A stretch of DNA of 8,217 bases. Source: Gemmataceae bacterium. Lineage in GTDB: Bacteria > Planctomycetota > Planctomycetia > Gemmatales > Gemmataceae. The notes under the pieces are model-generated. The model was not told the DNA's origin and made no database searches. It worked only from the letters and a program-made list of their open reading frames with translations. The stretch is from assembly GCA_020847555.1 (NCBI GenBank), contig JADLBT010000244.1:1-8217 (forward strand), written 5' to 3'. How positions within the stretch are numbered: position 1 is the first letter of the stretch; each line of letters starts with the position of its first letter. Positions 1-6,076 of this stretch are shown one piece after another. A program made the translations under genes and the position numbers.

Positions 1-93
1 GACAGTGGACAGTGGGCAGGGAAGAAAGAAGGTTTTCCCTGTCCACTAACCACTAACCACTAACCACTAACCACTAACCACTAACCACTAACC
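1..93. repeat. CCACTAA heptamer tandem array preceded by an inverted repeat
   Basis: Bases 43-93 are seven perfect copies of CCACTAA plus CC. Just before them, bases 11-23 and 35-47 pair as a 13-bp stem with a single G.T position around an 11-base loop, so the first heptamer lies in the right arm of the stem. Bases 1-21 are themselves degenerate heptamers (GACAGTG, GACAGTG, GGCAGGG), close to the reverse complement of the right-hand units. Every unit contains TAA (TAG on the other strand) and 7 is not a multiple of 3, so any three units close all reading frames in both directions. The stem could end transcription from an upstream gene outside the window. Short heptamer arrays of this style are known from cyanobacteria and are, from memory, also common in planctomycetes. 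Too short and spacer-less for a CRISPR. Confidence 0.9.
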
Positions 94-96
94 GTC

Positions 97-498
97 ATGG
101 ACGCAGGCCAGCACTACATCCGTCAGGCGGCCGCCATCCCGGTGCGAGGCGGCGAGGTCTGTCTGGTGACGTCGAACAACGGCAAGCGCTGGGTGATCCC
201 GAAAGGGATCATTGACCCGGGGCACACGGCGGGAGAGTGCGCGCTCGTCGAGGCGTGGGAGGAGGCCGGCCTGGTCGGGACGCTGAGCCGCGAGCCGGTC
301 GGCAGCTACGTCTACGAGAAGTGGGGCGGCACCTGCCACGTAACGGTGTTCGTCATGGACGTGACCGAGGCGGCCGAGGAGTGGCCCGAGCGGGCGGCGC
401 GGGAGCGCCGCTGGCTGCGAGCTGTGGAAGTTACCGACTGGATCGACGACCGCGGGCTGCGCGAGGTGGTGCGCGCCGCGGTCGGCAAGGGGAAATAG
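97..498 (+). CDS. Nudix hydrolase with a degenerate Nudix box
   Basis: This 133-residue protein has the size and layout of a single-domain Nudix hydrolase, a family that cleaves nucleoside diphosphates linked to another moiety (NTPs, dinucleoside or inositol polyphosphates) using Mg2+ held by the Nudix box. The box runs from G37 to L59 (GIIDPGH...VEAWEEAGL). The metal-binding E52, E55, E56 and the glycines G37 and G58 are present, but the usual Glu seven positions after the start of the box is H43 and the usual Arg before E52 is V51. The preceding WVIPKG at 32-37 is typical of the diphosphoinositol-polyphosphate/Ap4A-like branch. ATG 97 is the only possible start, because an in-frame TAA in the heptamer array lies at 82-84. 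There is no Shine-Dalgarno, since the array ends three bases upstream, so initiation is leaderless or SD-independent. The substrate cannot be read from sequence. Confidence 0.9.
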   Translation: MDAGQHYIRQAAAIPVRGGEVCLVTSNNGKRWVIPKGIIDPGHTAGECALVEAWEEAGLVGTLSREPVGSYVYEKWGGTCHVTVFVMDVTEAAEEWPERAARERRWLRAVEVTDWIDDRGLREVVRAAVGKGK

Positions 499-591
499 GG
501 CTCGCTCGACCGTCACCCGCAACTTCCCCGACGCGCCCGCGCTGGACTGCGCTGCAGCCGAACGCCCCGCCCCGAACGAGCCGGAGGAGCC

Positions 592-1266
592 GTGGTCACC
601 CTCGTCACGTTTATCGATGGCAGCAAGCGCGTGAGCGTCCCCACCTGGGTGGTGGATCTCGAGTCGTTCCGGCGCTGGGCGGACGCCGACGACTTCCCCG
701 AGCAAGGGGAGATCTGTTACCTCGACGGAGAGGTGTGGGTGGATATGAGCAAGGAGCAGATCTTCACCCATGCTGGCGTGAAAAATGAGATCGCCTTTGT
801 GTTGACGGGCCTGGTCAAGGCGGGCCAGCCGGGGCTCTTCCTCCCCGACGGCGTTCGCTTCAGCAGCGAGAAGGCCGACATCTCCACCAATCCTGACGGC
901 ATCTTCGTCTCTGCCGAAGCGGTGGAAGAAGGGCGCGTGCGCCTGATCGAGGGCATGGAGGAGGGGTACGTCGAGTTGGAGGGCAGCCCCGACATGGTGC
1001 TGGAAGTCGTCAGCACCGGGTCGGTCCACAAGGACACGGTGATCTTGCGACAGACCTACTGGCAGGCGGGCGTGCGCGAGTACTGGCTGGTGGACGCCCG
1101 GGCCGAGTCGCTGAAGTTCGACATCCTCCGCCACACTGCCAGGGGCTACTCCGCCACGCGCAGGCAGGGCGGGTGGGTGAAGTCGGCCGTCTTCGGCAAG
1201 GCGTTCCACCTCGGCGCGCGGCAGAACGCCCTGGGGCACTCGGTGTTCACCCTGGAGGTGCGGTGA
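592..1266 (+). CDS. Uma2 (DUF820) family putative endonuclease, KDT..LR subfamily
   Basis: The 224-residue product matches the Uma2/DUF820 family, which has a PD-(D/E)XK nuclease fold; the biological role of the family is poorly understood. Visible landmarks are DGEVWVDMS (45-53, with the N-terminal acidic E47), NPDGIFVS (100-107, D102), PDMVLEVVS (133-141, E138) and GVREYWLVDAR (160-170). The Lys that canonical members carry seven residues before the conserved 'AG' is L152 here, next to R153; the nearest lysine is K147. Activity is therefore uncertain, or this subfamily uses a shifted residue. The GTG start at 592 is preceded by GGAGGAG at 583-589. It lies 93 bases after the Nudix gene with no visible promoter or terminator between, so co-transcription is possible. 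It is about 66% identical over 110 C-terminal residues (hand alignment, 73/110) to the truncated copy at 4749-5237. Confidence 0.88.
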   Translation: MVTLVTFIDGSKRVSVPTWVVDLESFRRWADADDFPEQGEICYLDGEVWVDMSKEQIFTHAGVKNEIAFVLTGLVKAGQPGLFLPDGVRFSSEKADISTNPDGIFVSAEAVEEGRVRLIEGMEEGYVELEGSPDMVLEVVSTGSVHKDTVILRQTYWQAGVREYWLVDARAESLKFDILRHTARGYSATRRQGGWVKSAVFGKAFHLGARQNALGHSVFTLEVR

Positions 1267-1282
1267 CCGGGACCGGGCCGAG

Positions 1283-1288
1283 TATAAT
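1283..1288 (+). promoter_or_regulatory. Consensus -10 box TATAAT upstream of the second Uma2 gene
   Basis: A perfect TATAAT lies in the 61-base gap between the two Uma2 genes, 39 bases before the ATG at 1328, in otherwise GC-rich DNA. No convincing -35 hexamer is present at 16-18 bases spacing (the sequence there is GCGGTGA). It suggests that the second gene has its own promoter rather than depending on read-through from the first. Confidence 0.5.
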
Positions 1289-1327
1289 GGGCAGGAGTTG
1301 CCTGACGACGAGGACGGGAGGGGACCG

Positions 1328-1933
1328 ATGACGACCATCTCTCAGGAGCCCTGCTTCGCCACGCCGCCCTATCCGATCCGCAAGTTCACGGTGGACGAGT
1401 ATCACCGGATGATCGATGCGGGGATCATCACGGAGGACGATAACGTCGAACTCCTGGAAGGGTGGATTGTACCGAAGATGGGACACAAACCGCCTCACGA
1501 CGGAACGATTGAATTAGTGGCCGAAGCGCTCCGGTCGCGACTACCGAATGGGTGGAAGGTTCGCATCCAGTCGGTACTCAACACGCCCGACAGCGAACCG
1601 GAACCTGACCTCGCGGTGGTAGCCGGGAACGCACGCACCCATCTCGGGTGCCATCCGGGGGCGGATGACACGGCCCTCGTCATCGAGGTGGCCGACTCCA
1701 CCCTCACCCGCGACCGGCAGGACAAGGCACGCCTCTACGCTCGCGCCGGGCTGGTCTGTTACTGGATTGTCAACCTGATCGACGACCGGATTGAAGTCTT
1801 CACCGATCCGTCCGGCCCCACCCCGAACCCGGCCTACGGCAAGCGACATGATTCCTGGCGGGGGGATGAGGTGTCGCTCAGCCTCGCCGGGAAAGCGGTC
1901 GCCCATATCCCCGTCACCGACCGGCTCCCCTGA
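1328..1933 (+). CDS. Uma2 (DUF820) family putative endonuclease, canonical active site
   Basis: This 201-residue protein is a textbook Uma2 member. In order it shows FTVDEYHRMIDAG (20-32), the acidic NVELLEGWIV (39-48, E41/E44), PEPDLAVV (91-98, D94), LVIEVADS (117-124, E120), the lysine of DRQDKARLYARAG (K133) and CYWIVNLIDDRIEVFTDP (144-161). All presumed PD-(D/E)XK residues (E44, D94, E120, K133) are kept. ATG 1328 was chosen over a TTG at 1298 because GGAGGGG at 1317-1323 sits just ahead of it and the family's N-terminus begins around here. Despite adjacency it is not a close duplicate of the gene at 592-1266: the two align only in the family motifs and belong to different subfamilies. 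Such genes are often present in dozens of copies in planctomycetes and cyanobacteria. The function is unknown; a mobile or DNA-processing role is often guessed. Confidence 0.93.
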   Translation: MTTISQEPCFATPPYPIRKFTVDEYHRMIDAGIITEDDNVELLEGWIVPKMGHKPPHDGTIELVAEALRSRLPNGWKVRIQSVLNTPDSEPEPDLAVVAGNARTHLGCHPGADDTALVIEVADSTLTRDRQDKARLYARAGLVCYWIVNLIDDRIEVFTDPSGPTPNPAYGKRHDSWRGDEVSLSLAGKAVAHIPVTDRLP

Positions 1934-1954
1934 GCATCAAGCACCAAGGAGGGC

Positions 1955-1994
1955 AGACGAGTGGGCCGACCCGGCCGGGTCGGCCCACTCGTCT
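1955..1994. terminator. Perfect 40-bp palindrome, probable bidirectional terminator
   Basis: Bases 1955-1974 and 1975-1994 are exact reverse complements (20-bp arms, no spacer; in RNA the loop would be about four bases). It stands between the stop of the Uma2 gene (1933) and the stop of the convergent peptidase (2013), the expected place for a shared terminator. Neither side has a T tract: CCCCTCTCG follows on the plus strand and the minus-strand side is also mixed. Termination would therefore depend on hairpin strength or an accessory factor. A protein-binding site is the alternative reading. Confidence 0.7.
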
Positions 1995-2012
1995 CCCCTC
2001 TCGCCGCAACGG

Positions 2013-4103
2013 CTACTTCTTCGCTCCCTTCCCGGGCTGGTGGTCCTTCAGCGCCGCGGGCAGGCCGGGCACCCCGTCGGCGCCGGCCGGCACCGTGATG
2101 GTCGAGCCGGCGAACGCCGCCCCGACCGGCTCGTACCGGCCGCCCAGGTGCCGTGCCAGGAACGCCTCCATCACTGCGTTGAAAGCCAGTCGGTTCGCTG
2201 GCCGCGCGAACCCGTGACCTTCATCGGGGAACAGCACGTAGGTCACCGGGATCTTCCGATCCTGCATCGCCTTGACGATCTGGTCCGCCTCCGCCTGCTT
2301 GACGCGCGGGTCGTTCGCTCCCTGGGCGATCAGCAGCGGCCGGCGGATCCTGTCCACGAACGTCAGCGGCGAGCGCGACTCCAGCAGCTTCTTGCCCTCC
2401 TCGGTCGTGTGGTCGCCGACCCGGTCCTTGAACAGCTGCACCGCCGGCGCCCAGTACGGCGGGATCGTCTTGAGCAGCGTCACCAGGTTCGACGGCCCGA
2501 CGATATCCACCCCGCACGCGAACGTCTCGGGCGTGAACGTCAGCCCGACCAGGGTCGCGTAGCCGCCGTAGCTGCCGCCCATGATCGCCACCTTCTTCGG
2601 GTCGGCAACCTTGAACTTGACGGCCCAGTCCACCGCGTCGAGCAGGTCGTTGTGCATGTTGCGGGCCCACTCGCGGTTGCCGGCGTTGAGGAACTTCTTG
2701 CCGAAGCCAGTCGAGCCGCGGAAGTTGACGCCCAGCACCGCGTACCCGCGGTTGGCCAGCAACTGGTGGACCGCATCGAACCCCCAGCTGTCGCGCGCCC
2801 ACGGCCCGCCGTGGACGTCGAGCACCAGCGGCACCGGCCGGGCGGGCCGGCCGGTGCCGTCCGGGTCGCTGCCCGGTGGCAGCGTCAGGTAGCACACCAG
2901 GTCGAGCCCGTCGCGCGACTTGAGGACGCGCGCGTGCATCTTCTGCAGCGGCAAGTCCTCCTGTGCCTTGCGGTTCGTGAACAGAAACTTCGCCGCGCCG
3001 GTCGGGCGGTCGTACAGATAGTAGCGCACCGGACCGTCGTCCATGACGAACGCCACCACCCACTTCCTGTCGTCGAGCGTCCGACTGGTGACCGAGATCT
3101 CGCCGCCAGCTACCTTGGCGAGCTGATCGAAGTCGGCCTTGACGGCCAGATCCTTGAACACCCAGCGCGTCCGGTCGTAGGTGAACGAGATCGCCTGCAG
3201 GCTCCGCTCGGTCGGGTGAAGCAGGGCACCGGAGGCGTCACAGCGCGGATCCTCGGCGAGGACGGTCTGCTTGCCGGTCTTCAGATCCATCACCGTGAAA
3301 GCGCCGGTGTTGCGGCCACGGCTGTCGATCACGTAGGCCGCCTTGCCGGTCTTGGTGAAGGCGACGACGTTGGTCGTGAGCGAGTCCTCCATCGGGATCT
3401 TGAGGAACTCCGTCCACCCGCCCTTGCCGTCCGGCTGCTGGATCGAGTTGCCGCCGTCGGGCGTGAACTTCGTCGCGAACCGGATCTTGTAATCGTCGTC
3501 GGTGATGAACCCGAGGAACCCCTCGTTCTGCTGCACCAGCGCGCGCTTGCCGCTTTCGAGGTTCAGGCGGTAGACGTCGTGGTAGCGGGCGTCGCGGTCG
3601 TTGAGGGCGATGAGGATCTCGCCGGGGAACCTGTAGCTGACGCCCTGAATGCGGGCCGCGACCTTCTTGAGGGGCGTCAGGTTCTTGATGTCGCCGGAGG
3701 TCAGATCGACGCGATAGATGTGCCAGTTCTCGTCGCCCTCGGCGTCCTGGGCGTACAGGATGTGCTTGTTGGTGTAGGTCCAGAAGTAGGTGCGGATGCC
3801 GCGTTTCGTGTCCTTCGTGACCGGCTTCGCGGCGTCCGGCCTGTCCGTCGGACCGACCCAGACGTTCAGGACGCCCTTGACCGGCGCGAGAAAGCTGAGG
3901 TACTTGCCGTCGGGGCTGATCTTGGTGCCGGCCCTGTCCGGGTTGCCGAACAGCAGGTCGCGGGGGATGAGCTTCGTCTTCGCGACGGCCTTCGCGGCCT
4001 CGCCCTCGGCCGGCGCGTCGGCGGACGCGCGCGGTGCGGCCAGGGCGACGAGTACCAGGGCAGCGCCCAGCCAGCGGACGCGGAGCGGAATTACGGTTGG
4101 CAT
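2013..4103 (-). CDS. Exported S9 family (prolyl-oligopeptidase type) serine peptidase
   Basis: This 696-residue enzyme is an alpha/beta-hydrolase-fold peptidase of clan SC, family S9 (acylaminoacyl-peptidase/dipeptidyl-peptidase group), which cleaves short peptides admitted through a beta-propeller. An n-region with two Arg, a hydrophobic stretch (about 11-23) and an ASA-DA site near residue 29 give a signal peptide, so it likely works in the periplasm. Residues about 45-410 are beta-propeller-like (repeated 'SPDGKYLSF', 'HIYRVDLTSG' and similar blades). The hydrolase domain, about 415-665, carries LDVHGGPW, nucleophile S511 in GGSYGG, D598 in GANDPRV and H630 in DEGHGF. The S-to-D spacing of 87 matches prolyl oligopeptidase. 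A 30-residue tail after RHLGGRYEPV ends in a basic GKGAKK. AGGAGG at 4109-4114 is five bases from the ATG. Length and catalytic triad are complete. Exact substrate specificity is not visible. Confidence 0.96.
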   Translation of the reverse strand: MPTVIPLRVRWLGAALVLVALAAPRASADAPAEGEAAKAVAKTKLIPRDLLFGNPDRAGTKISPDGKYLSFLAPVKGVLNVWVGPTDRPDAAKPVTKDTKRGIRTYFWTYTNKHILYAQDAEGDENWHIYRVDLTSGDIKNLTPLKKVAARIQGVSYRFPGEILIALNDRDARYHDVYRLNLESGKRALVQQNEGFLGFITDDDYKIRFATKFTPDGGNSIQQPDGKGGWTEFLKIPMEDSLTTNVVAFTKTGKAAYVIDSRGRNTGAFTVMDLKTGKQTVLAEDPRCDASGALLHPTERSLQAISFTYDRTRWVFKDLAVKADFDQLAKVAGGEISVTSRTLDDRKWVVAFVMDDGPVRYYLYDRPTGAAKFLFTNRKAQEDLPLQKMHARVLKSRDGLDLVCYLTLPPGSDPDGTGRPARPVPLVLDVHGGPWARDSWGFDAVHQLLANRGYAVLGVNFRGSTGFGKKFLNAGNREWARNMHNDLLDAVDWAVKFKVADPKKVAIMGGSYGGYATLVGLTFTPETFACGVDIVGPSNLVTLLKTIPPYWAPAVQLFKDRVGDHTTEEGKKLLESRSPLTFVDRIRRPLLIAQGANDPRVKQAEADQIVKAMQDRKIPVTYVLFPDEGHGFARPANRLAFNAVMEAFLARHLGGRYEPVGAAFAGSTITVPAGADGVPGLPAALKDHQPGKGAKK

Positions 4104-4141
4104 GCTTGCCTCCTCGGGTGAGAGGTGGATTCGCCCGGGTC

Positions 4142-4147
4142 ATTAAA
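4142..4147 (-). promoter_or_regulatory. Possible -10 box for the S9 peptidase gene
   Basis: On the minus strand this reads TTTAAT (5/6 to TATAAT), the only AT-rich spot in the 100-base gap between the peptidase and the universal stress gene. A TTGCTC further upstream is about 21 bases away, too far for a normal -35, so the call rests on the -10 alone. It would give a leader of roughly 33 bases. The alternative is transcription from the universal stress gene upstream. Confidence 0.3.
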
Positions 4148-4203
4148 ACACCGCCCCGTGTCGCGGGCGAGCAACGGAGCGCGGTCCCCCCGCGGGGGAA
4201 GCA

Positions 4204-4659
4204 TCAGGCTTTGCTTTCGCCCACCGCGGGCGGCCCCTTGGCGGTGAGGACCGGACACGAAGCGGCGCGCAGCACCTTTTCCGCCACGCTGCCCAGGAGC
4301 AGGCGTGCGAGTCCCGTGCGGCCGTGGGTGCCCATGACGATCAGGTCGCAGCCGGTTTCGTGCGCGGCGTGCAGGATCTCGGCGGCGGGATCGCCGTGCG
4401 CGAGGCGCGTCTCGACGCCCACCCCCGGCACTGGCGACTGCAGACGGCGGACCTGGTCGCGCACGCGAGCCTGCTCCTCCGGCGACTCGGCCGGCGGGGG
4501 CGTCATCACGCCGCCATACGGGACGGTCGGCACCTCGAAGACGTGCAGGACGATGACCCGGGCGCCGTGGGCGGACGCCAGGGAGCAGGCCAGGCGGAAC
4601 GCGAAGTCGGACCGCTCTGACAGATCGGTCGGGTGCAGGATGGTCTTCAGCGTGAGCAT
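4204..4659 (-). CDS. Universal stress protein, UspA family, ATP-binding type
   Basis: The 151-residue product is a single-domain UspA-family protein of normal length. These cytoplasmic dimers typically bind ATP and are induced by starvation or other stress. It opens with LKTILHPTDLSERSDFA (4-20), in which D12 occupies the nucleotide-contact position. It closes with the ATP-binding signature G-2x-G-9x-G-S: G110, G113, G123, S124 in MGTHGRTGLARLLLGS. It ends with AASCPVLT. That signature marks the ATP-binding (MJ0577-like) rather than the non-binding UspA branch. AGGGAG at 4665-4670 is five bases before the ATG. It lies on the same strand 100 bases upstream of the S9 peptidase gene; read-through between them is possible but not shown. 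The gene diverges from the Uma2 remnant at 4749. Confidence 0.95.
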   Translation of the reverse strand: MLTLKTILHPTDLSERSDFAFRLACSLASAHGARVIVLHVFEVPTVPYGGVMTPPPAESPEEQARVRDQVRRLQSPVPGVGVETRLAHGDPAAEILHAAHETGCDLIVMGTHGRTGLARLLLGSVAEKVLRAASCPVLTAKGPPAVGESKA

Positions 4660-4695
4660 GGGTTCTCCCTTCCGGGCGAGGCGCGCCTGCCTGTT

Positions 4696-4701
4696 ATTCT
4701 A
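4696..4701 (-). promoter_or_regulatory. Putative -10 box for the universal stress gene
   Basis: On the minus strand the sequence is TAGAAT (5/6 to consensus), 36 bases before the ATG. No TTGACA-like -35 lies at the right distance. Instead, the -35 position (about 4719-4724) falls inside an inverted repeat with arms CCCGACCC at 4716-4723 and GGGTCGGG at 4734-4741. A site where a regulator covers or replaces the -35 would look like this. Confidence 0.38.
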
Positions 4702-4715
4702 CGCATCAGCCTCTA

Positions 4716-4741
4716 CCCGACCCTGCCTTTCCCGGGTCGGG
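4716..4741. repeat. Inverted repeat CCCGACCC-N10-GGGTCGGG
   Basis: The 8-bp arms are perfect, with a 10-base spacer that ends in CCC and touches the right arm. It lies between the putative -10 of the universal stress gene and the point where Uma2 homology begins (4749). It could be an operator for the stress gene, or a hairpin left over at a rearrangement junction. The core CCGACCC/GGGTCGG also forms part of the palindrome at 1955-1994, which may be coincidence in GC-rich DNA. Confidence 0.55.
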
Positions 4742-4748
4742 GCGCTGC

Positions 4749-5237
4749 CAGGTCAAACAGGAATTCAATCTGTCTGCGGGCGGCCTCGTTAAACGGGAGC
4801 GGCTGGGGCTGTACTTCCCTGACGGCGTGCTGCTGAGCAACCTCGACGCCGAATTCACCTGCCAGCTGGACGGCACGTTTGTCTCGTTTGAAGGCCTCCG
4901 CGAGCGGGTGCGACTGATTGAAGGGGCGAAGGAAGGACACCTCGAACTCGAAGGCGCCCCGGACATGGTGCTGGAAGTGGTCAGCGCCAGTTCGGTCCAG
5001 AAGGACACCGTCGAGCTGCGCGAGCGGTACTGGAAGGCGGGCATCGCGGAGTACTGGCTCGTTGATGCGCGCGGCAAGCGGTTAGCTTTCGACATCCTGC
5101 GCCACACGGCCAAGGGGTATGTGGCGACGCGCCGGCAAGGGGGCTGGCTCCGGTCAGCGGTGTTCGGCCGGTCCTTCCGCCTGACGCGCCAGGACGACCC
5201 GCTCGGCAACCCGGAATATTCCCTGGAGATCCGCTGA
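4749..5237 (+). pseudogene. 5'-truncated Uma2 gene remnant, paralogue of 592-1266
   Basis: Reading from codon CAG 4749, the frame gives QVKQEFNLSAGG..., which aligns with the gene at 592-1266 from about its residue 62 (AGVKNEI) to the end. The first 60 or so residues, including the N-terminal acidic position of the nuclease fold, and any start region are missing. Upstream bases do not continue the homology. The frame is open back to 4656, but the first usable start is GTG 4827 with no Shine-Dalgarno, inside the domain. The C-terminal part is well preserved: PDMVLEVVS, KDTVELRERYWKAG, EYWLVDAR, RRQGGW. The PD of the middle strand has become LD (QLDGTFVS). There are no internal stops or frameshifts, so the truncation looks fairly recent. 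Residual expression of a short protein from 4827 cannot be excluded. Confidence 0.8.
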
Positions 5238-5317
5238 AGCCGGTCGCGCCCGGCGCGGGAACGCCAGGCCGAATGGCCTCCCGCTACAAAGTGTGACGGC
5301 GCCGACGAGCCGGAGTG

Positions 5318-5345
5318 TCCACGAAGAGAATGCTGGGTTCGTGGA
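5318..5345. promoter_or_regulatory. Perfect inverted repeat, candidate operator of the sigma operon
   Basis: TCCACGAA (5318-5325) and TTCGTGGA (5338-5345) are exact reverse complements separated by 12 bases. The half-site centres are thus 20 bp apart, two helical turns, as for a dimeric DNA-binding regulator. The repeat ends five bases before the -35 hexamer at 5351, the usual place for an activator or repressor. It could instead be a weak hairpin ending transcription from the Uma2 remnant, but no T tract follows. Confidence 0.5.
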
Positions 5346-5350
5346 AACGA

Positions 5351-5380
5351 TTGCGACCCGGGACGGCTGGGAGCTATAGT
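5351..5380 (+). promoter_or_regulatory. Sigma-70-type promoter of the ECF sigma operon
   Basis: TTGCGA (5351-5356, 4/6 to consensus) and TATAGT (5375-5380, 5/6) are spaced by 18 bases. Transcription would start near 5387, leaving a leader of about 110 bases before the chosen start at 5498. The layout is of a housekeeping promoter rather than an ECF-type one, so autoregulation by the encoded sigma factor is not apparent from this site. Confidence 0.55.
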
Positions 5381-5497
5381 GATGGCAGAGGCATCCAGCT
5401 CCGCCCGATCGCCCGGTCAGTTGTTCGGTTAGGGAACGCGCCGTGACTCGTCTTGAAAGTTGACTTCCCTCGCGCCCCTTCCGATGAGGAGGGTGGG

Positions 5498-6076
5498 GTG
5501 AGCTACACCGCCTGGAACGGCAGACCCATGATGGCGGGCCCGCACTCGGCCGGCAAACGTCATGCGGACTTCGAGGCTCTGTACCAACGTCACAGCCGGG
5601 AAGTCTGGGCGCTGGCCTACGCCCGCTGGATGAACGCGGACGTGGCCCAGGACATCATGCAGGAGACGTTCCTCCGCCTGTGGCGGCAGTGGCAGGACGG
5701 CGAGACGATCCTCAACCCGCGCGCCTGGCTGCTGCGGGTCGCCCGGAACCTGGCGGAGGACCATGCGAAAAGCGCGTTTCGGCGCAACGGCACCCACCCC
5801 CCGCAGACGATGAACGGGGTGCGGTCCAATGAGCCGATGCCGTTGGAGTCGCTGGAACGAGAAGAAACCTTCGCGCAGCTGCGCGGGGTGATGGACCAAC
5901 TGGCCCCGGCCGACCGCGAGATATTGACCTTGCGTTACGGCCTCGATTATAACGCCAACGAGATCGCCGATCTGCTGGCCATCAACGCGACAGCCGTCCA
6001 CATGCGCCTGAGCCGAGCCCGGCAGCGCCTGGCGGATCGCTTGACGGCCCAGGGAGTGGTGCCCCCCCATGAATGA
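5498..6076 (+). CDS. ECF-type RNA polymerase sigma factor (sigma-70 family)
   Basis: The 192-residue product has the two-domain layout of extracytoplasmic-function sigma factors, which redirect RNA polymerase to stress or envelope promoters. Region 2 spans about 24-94, with DFEALYQRHSREVWALAYA, the DVAQDIMQETFLRLW core-binding segment (48-62) and PRAWLLRVARNLAEDHAK (74-91). Region 4 spans about 121-182, with LAPADREILTLRYGLDYNANEIADLL and the helix-turn-helix recognition part AINATAVHMRLSRARQRL. GTG 5498 was chosen because AGGAGG at 5487-5492 lies five bases ahead of it; the longer frame from TTG 5453 lacks a site, as do ATGs at 5528 and 5531. The stop overlaps the next gene by eight bases, implying translational coupling and a functional link with the membrane protein that follows. 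The ECF subgroup and target promoters are not readable. Confidence 0.95.
   Translation: MSYTAWNGRPMMAGPHSAGKRHADFEALYQRHSREVWALAYARWMNADVAQDIMQETFLRLWRQWQDGETILNPRAWLLRVARNLAEDHAKSAFRRNGTHPPQTMNGVRSNEPMPLESLEREETFAQLRGVMDQLAPADREILTLRYGLDYNANEIADLLAINATAVHMRLSRARQRLADRLTAQGVVPPHE

Noticed and set aside
43..93. CRISPR array or telomere-like repeat
   Set aside because: Units are 7 bases without spacers, and although CCACTAA resembles telomeric repeats only seven copies lie inside a gene-dense bacterial sequence.
88..1338. Minus-strand open frame (416 codons) across the Nudix and first Uma2 genes
   Set aside because: Antisense to two recognisable genes with family motifs; no ribosome binding site and no domain of its own.
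592..1933. Type II toxin-antitoxin or restriction system
   Set aside because: Uma2 proteins share the PD-(D/E)XK fold with restriction enzymes, but there is no methyltransferase, antitoxin-like gene or specificity subunit nearby.
1791..4121. Long plus-strand open frame (776 codons) opposite the S9 peptidase
   Set aside because: It overlaps the end of the Uma2 gene and runs antisense to an enzyme with a complete catalytic triad. Its low-complexity Arg/Val/Gly content is typical of an antisense shadow in GC-rich DNA.
4187..4198. CCCCCGCGGGGG palindrome as terminator of the universal stress gene
   Set aside because: Only six base pairs per arm, no room for a loop, and no U tract on the minus strand. 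Kept out as likely GC-rich coincidence.
5453..5497. TTG start giving a sigma factor 15 residues longer
   Set aside because: No ribosome binding site, whereas GTG 5498 has AGGAGG at ideal spacing; the extra residues are outside the conserved sigma regions.
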